A stretch of DNA of 64,000 nucleotides from NCBI GenBank assembly GCA_023653785.1, contig JAMKCH010088373.1, forward strand, positions 50,204 to 114,203, read 5' to 3'. The notes under the pieces were generated by a model that ran no database searches, had not been told where the DNA came from, and saw only the letters and a program-made list of their open reading frames with translations. This document shows, in pieces, positions 61,983 through 64,000 of this stretch (its first letter is position 1; every line of letters begins with the position of its first letter). The translations under genes were made by a program, and so were the position numbers. Source of the stretch: Ophioderma brevispina (Eukaryota > Echinodermata > Ophiuroidea > Amphilepidida > Ophiodermatidae).

Positions 61983-62226
61983 AAAAAAAAAAAAAAAAAA
62001 AATTTAACCCTATTTTTGACCATATTTGACCTTTGACCCATGACACATGACCCACTTCAGATCCAGGCCAACGCGTACTTGAGATACATCTATGTTGTAA
62101 AGATGGACACCCGCGCTTGCATAGATCCAAAGATATCGCGTGGGACACACACACACACACACATACACGCACGGACGAAGAGCATTTCTATAGTCCCCCT
62201 TCGCCAACAGAAGTTGGCGGGGGACC
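61983..62226 (+). repeat. Poly-A-headed insert with terminal hairpin
   Basis: Starts with 20 A, continues with tgacctttgaccc-type words and an (AC)n run (62144-62170), and ends with a hairpin built from gtcccccttcgccaac and gttggcgggggac (62192-62223). It separates the two 207-bp repeats. Class unknown. Confidence 0.8.
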
Positions 62227-62435
62227 AAAAATATACAAATTTTCCAGAATATGAACTATAAAATGTCACCAAAAATACCCCTAAAATAAAGGTTTCCGGC
62301 CATGTTTAATATTTAAAGCAAGGAGCTTCAGGGGGCTTCCCCTGACCCCACCAAGGTGCTCTGCCTCCTGGACCCCCATCAGGTTCAACAGAACTTCAAC
62401 TGGGGCCCCCTTCAATGTTGAAAATCTTCCTAACC
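62227..62435 (+). repeat. 207-bp direct repeat, right copy
   Basis: Partner of 61776-61982. The repeat-insert-repeat layout (660 bp) recalls a miniature LTR element, but the ends are not TG...CA, so a tandem duplication of a repeat-plus-insert unit is as likely. Confidence 0.95.
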
Positions 62436-62461
62436 CTTTGATTATGAAAAGGTGCACTCAT

Positions 62462-62520
62462 GAAGGACTGACCCTTGTTTAAACCCAGGTTTAAAGTTAG
62501 ACACCCTTTGAGTATACCAG
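62462..62520 (+). mobile_element. Decayed end of the palindromic MITE family
   Basis: gaaggactgacccttgttta... matches 12617-12672, the right arm of the complete palindromic MITE, with about 80% identity by eye. The left arm is absent. Confidence 0.7.
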
Positions 62521-63982
62521 TCTTAGATTTCAACTTGCGCGGTTCACTTTGGCGAGATCTCTCGCAGATAAACGACTTCTGAGGTTACCAGCTGATTCTA
62601 ATCATGTTACGCACCGCTCAATATCCAAGTCAAACCCAATTTAAAATGCTTTGAATCTACCGAACAGTAACATGCCTTTATTTATTGTGAGAAACAAAAA
62701 AGTAGGCAATTAAAGAATATGAGATATGTGAAATTAGATTTATCAAATTTATCTATCACATGGAGAACCTGCTCACAAACTACAAGACACTATTGCTTTA
62801 ACTTTTCAGGATTGGTTCAATTGAGGCAAAAGCTAAAACTGCCACACGTCTCAGCCGGAAATTGTCGTAATTTGGAAAAGATACCCGGGTTGGTATACAA
62901 GATGGCCATATTGCCTTGCAGCTGATGAGCCATGTATCGTGCCAAAGTAGACTTCCATTCAATTACATGGGCTATGAACTACACACCAGTAAGTGATGTA
63001 CAGGCAGGGTATGCACCGTAAAACTGACATATTTTATATCGTACATTAATTTTCATGATTTCATTGTGCTGCACTCGCTAAGTGCAAATAAAATATGTCA
63101 CATAATTCATCTCTGCAACATCGAGTCTTGTCATTTTAATACCATGAATTGTGTATGTGTCAGAATATTTGAAGAGCAAATGATGTTAAATCAATATTTA
63201 AAATTTGTCAGTAAAATTTTCCAGCTTTATGGTATATCTCTGAGCTATAGGGACACCATTATCGGTATTAAAATAAATCAAGATAATGCTACATTACAAA
63301 CAACTTGGAAACGAGCTAAATCATTACCTTACCAAAATGGTTGAAAGTTGTTTGGTAACTGGCACATGGAAAGGTGCTAAAATAAGCCAACATTTGGTGT
63401 ACTGGATATTTTTAACTGCCCTGTTCAATTGTTTATAAGTAATCTTCAACTAATTAATCTTATCAACAATAAACCTGCTCATTCGGAAAGGAGACGGGGA
63501 GTAAAAAGGAGGGGAAAAAACTTCTTTAAAATACACTTATCAAACACTGTTTTGATGCATGTTTGAGTACAAAAATCAAGTGTAAGGCAAATCTTTTTCT
63601 TCCAAACCCTGAAATTTAATTTTGTTCTCCCTTTCAGCAAACAAAATGTAATATGCCACACACTTTATAACTGTCCTCAAGTTTGTTATGATCCAAATTC
63701 ATTTAAACTTGATGCATTCATCAATTAGTATCTGCATTGTAATATATAGCACGTTTACATTTTTAAATGCACTGTAAACTCAAAGTCCAGCTGCTCCTTC
63801 TAATCATACAGTGTTGGCCTTCTTTGACCATAATTCACTAAGTCAGTAACATCAATTTAATCAACTTAACATTCTCACCAGTACACCCATGCTACATCCA
63901 TGCTGTGGCATTTTCTACCACTACTATGCATGTCTATACACCCAGTATTAACAGCTGTCCAAACGTCTTATCAGGTTTAGAC
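62521..63982. other. Unassigned right-end DNA
   Basis: Small open frames on both strands (for example 62719-62925 plus, 68 codons) without support. No repeat partner recognised. Confidence 0.35.
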
Positions 63983-64000
63983 GCAGAGGGTGTTTTTAAT
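63983..64000 (+). mobile_element. Left end of a 53539-type MITE, cut by window edge
   Basis: gcagagggtgtttttaat equals the terminal sequence of the 286-bp MITE (cagagggtgttttga...). Only 17 bases are inside the window. Confidence 0.5.

Noticed and set aside
1..64000. CRISPR array, phage, bacterial operon, rRNA or viral genes
   Set aside because: No regularly spaced repeats, no dense ORFs and no recognisable viral or ribosomal sequence; composition and repeats are those of an animal nuclear genome.

Overview
This is 64 kb of AT-rich (roughly one-third G+C by eye) eukaryotic nuclear DNA. It contains no long open frame, rRNA, tRNA gene, CRISPR array or bacterial-type operon. The style suggests a marine invertebrate: a dense load of short inverted-repeat transposons (MITEs), tRNA-derived SINEs with an (AAT)n tail, GT/AC microsatellites, and many 'tgacctttgacct'-like fragments. 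An echinoderm or another invertebrate deuterostome is my best guess, from general resemblance only. A 20-N assembly gap lies at 11806-11825.

Protein-coding content is sparse and can only be proposed as short exons. The best candidates lie on the minus strand. At the left end, five putative exons (12158-12200, 2965-2992, 2727-2763, 1501-1568, 933-1047) have usable splice sites and compatible phases. In the middle, 34864-34959, 29756-29786, 26384-26476 and 23450-23518 can be joined in phase into one C-terminal reading. None shows a domain I can name with confidence. The window therefore looks like introns and intergenic DNA with a few small exons.

The bulk of what can be read is repetitive. 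From left to right: TTAA-flanked MITE (3839-4207); 60-bp-TIR element (5704-6125); self-complementary element with internal repeats (8195-8529); two copies of a near-perfect palindrome, one broken by the gap (11577-11805, 12394-12675); a 205-bp TIR family (12752-12957, 17150-17352, remnant 40711-40755); an inverted pair of a ~380-bp repeat (19020-19408, 24281-24658); a CpG-rich TIR MITE (22648-22859); SINEs (25921-26170, 36721-37052); a 1.46-kb long-TIR element (33043-34506); another TTAA MITE (35073-35434); a three-copy family (42925-43235, 45057-45373, 47509-48058); a 'gggtcggtcgg' TIR element (48083-48474); and a 207-bp direct repeat around a poly-A-headed insert (61776-62435).

The most informative region is 51783-56820, a tandem duplication with a TACT microhomology junction. 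The left copy carries extra MITEs that are absent from the right copy, giving a natural empty site. It is either a real segmental duplication or two haplotypes assembled side by side.
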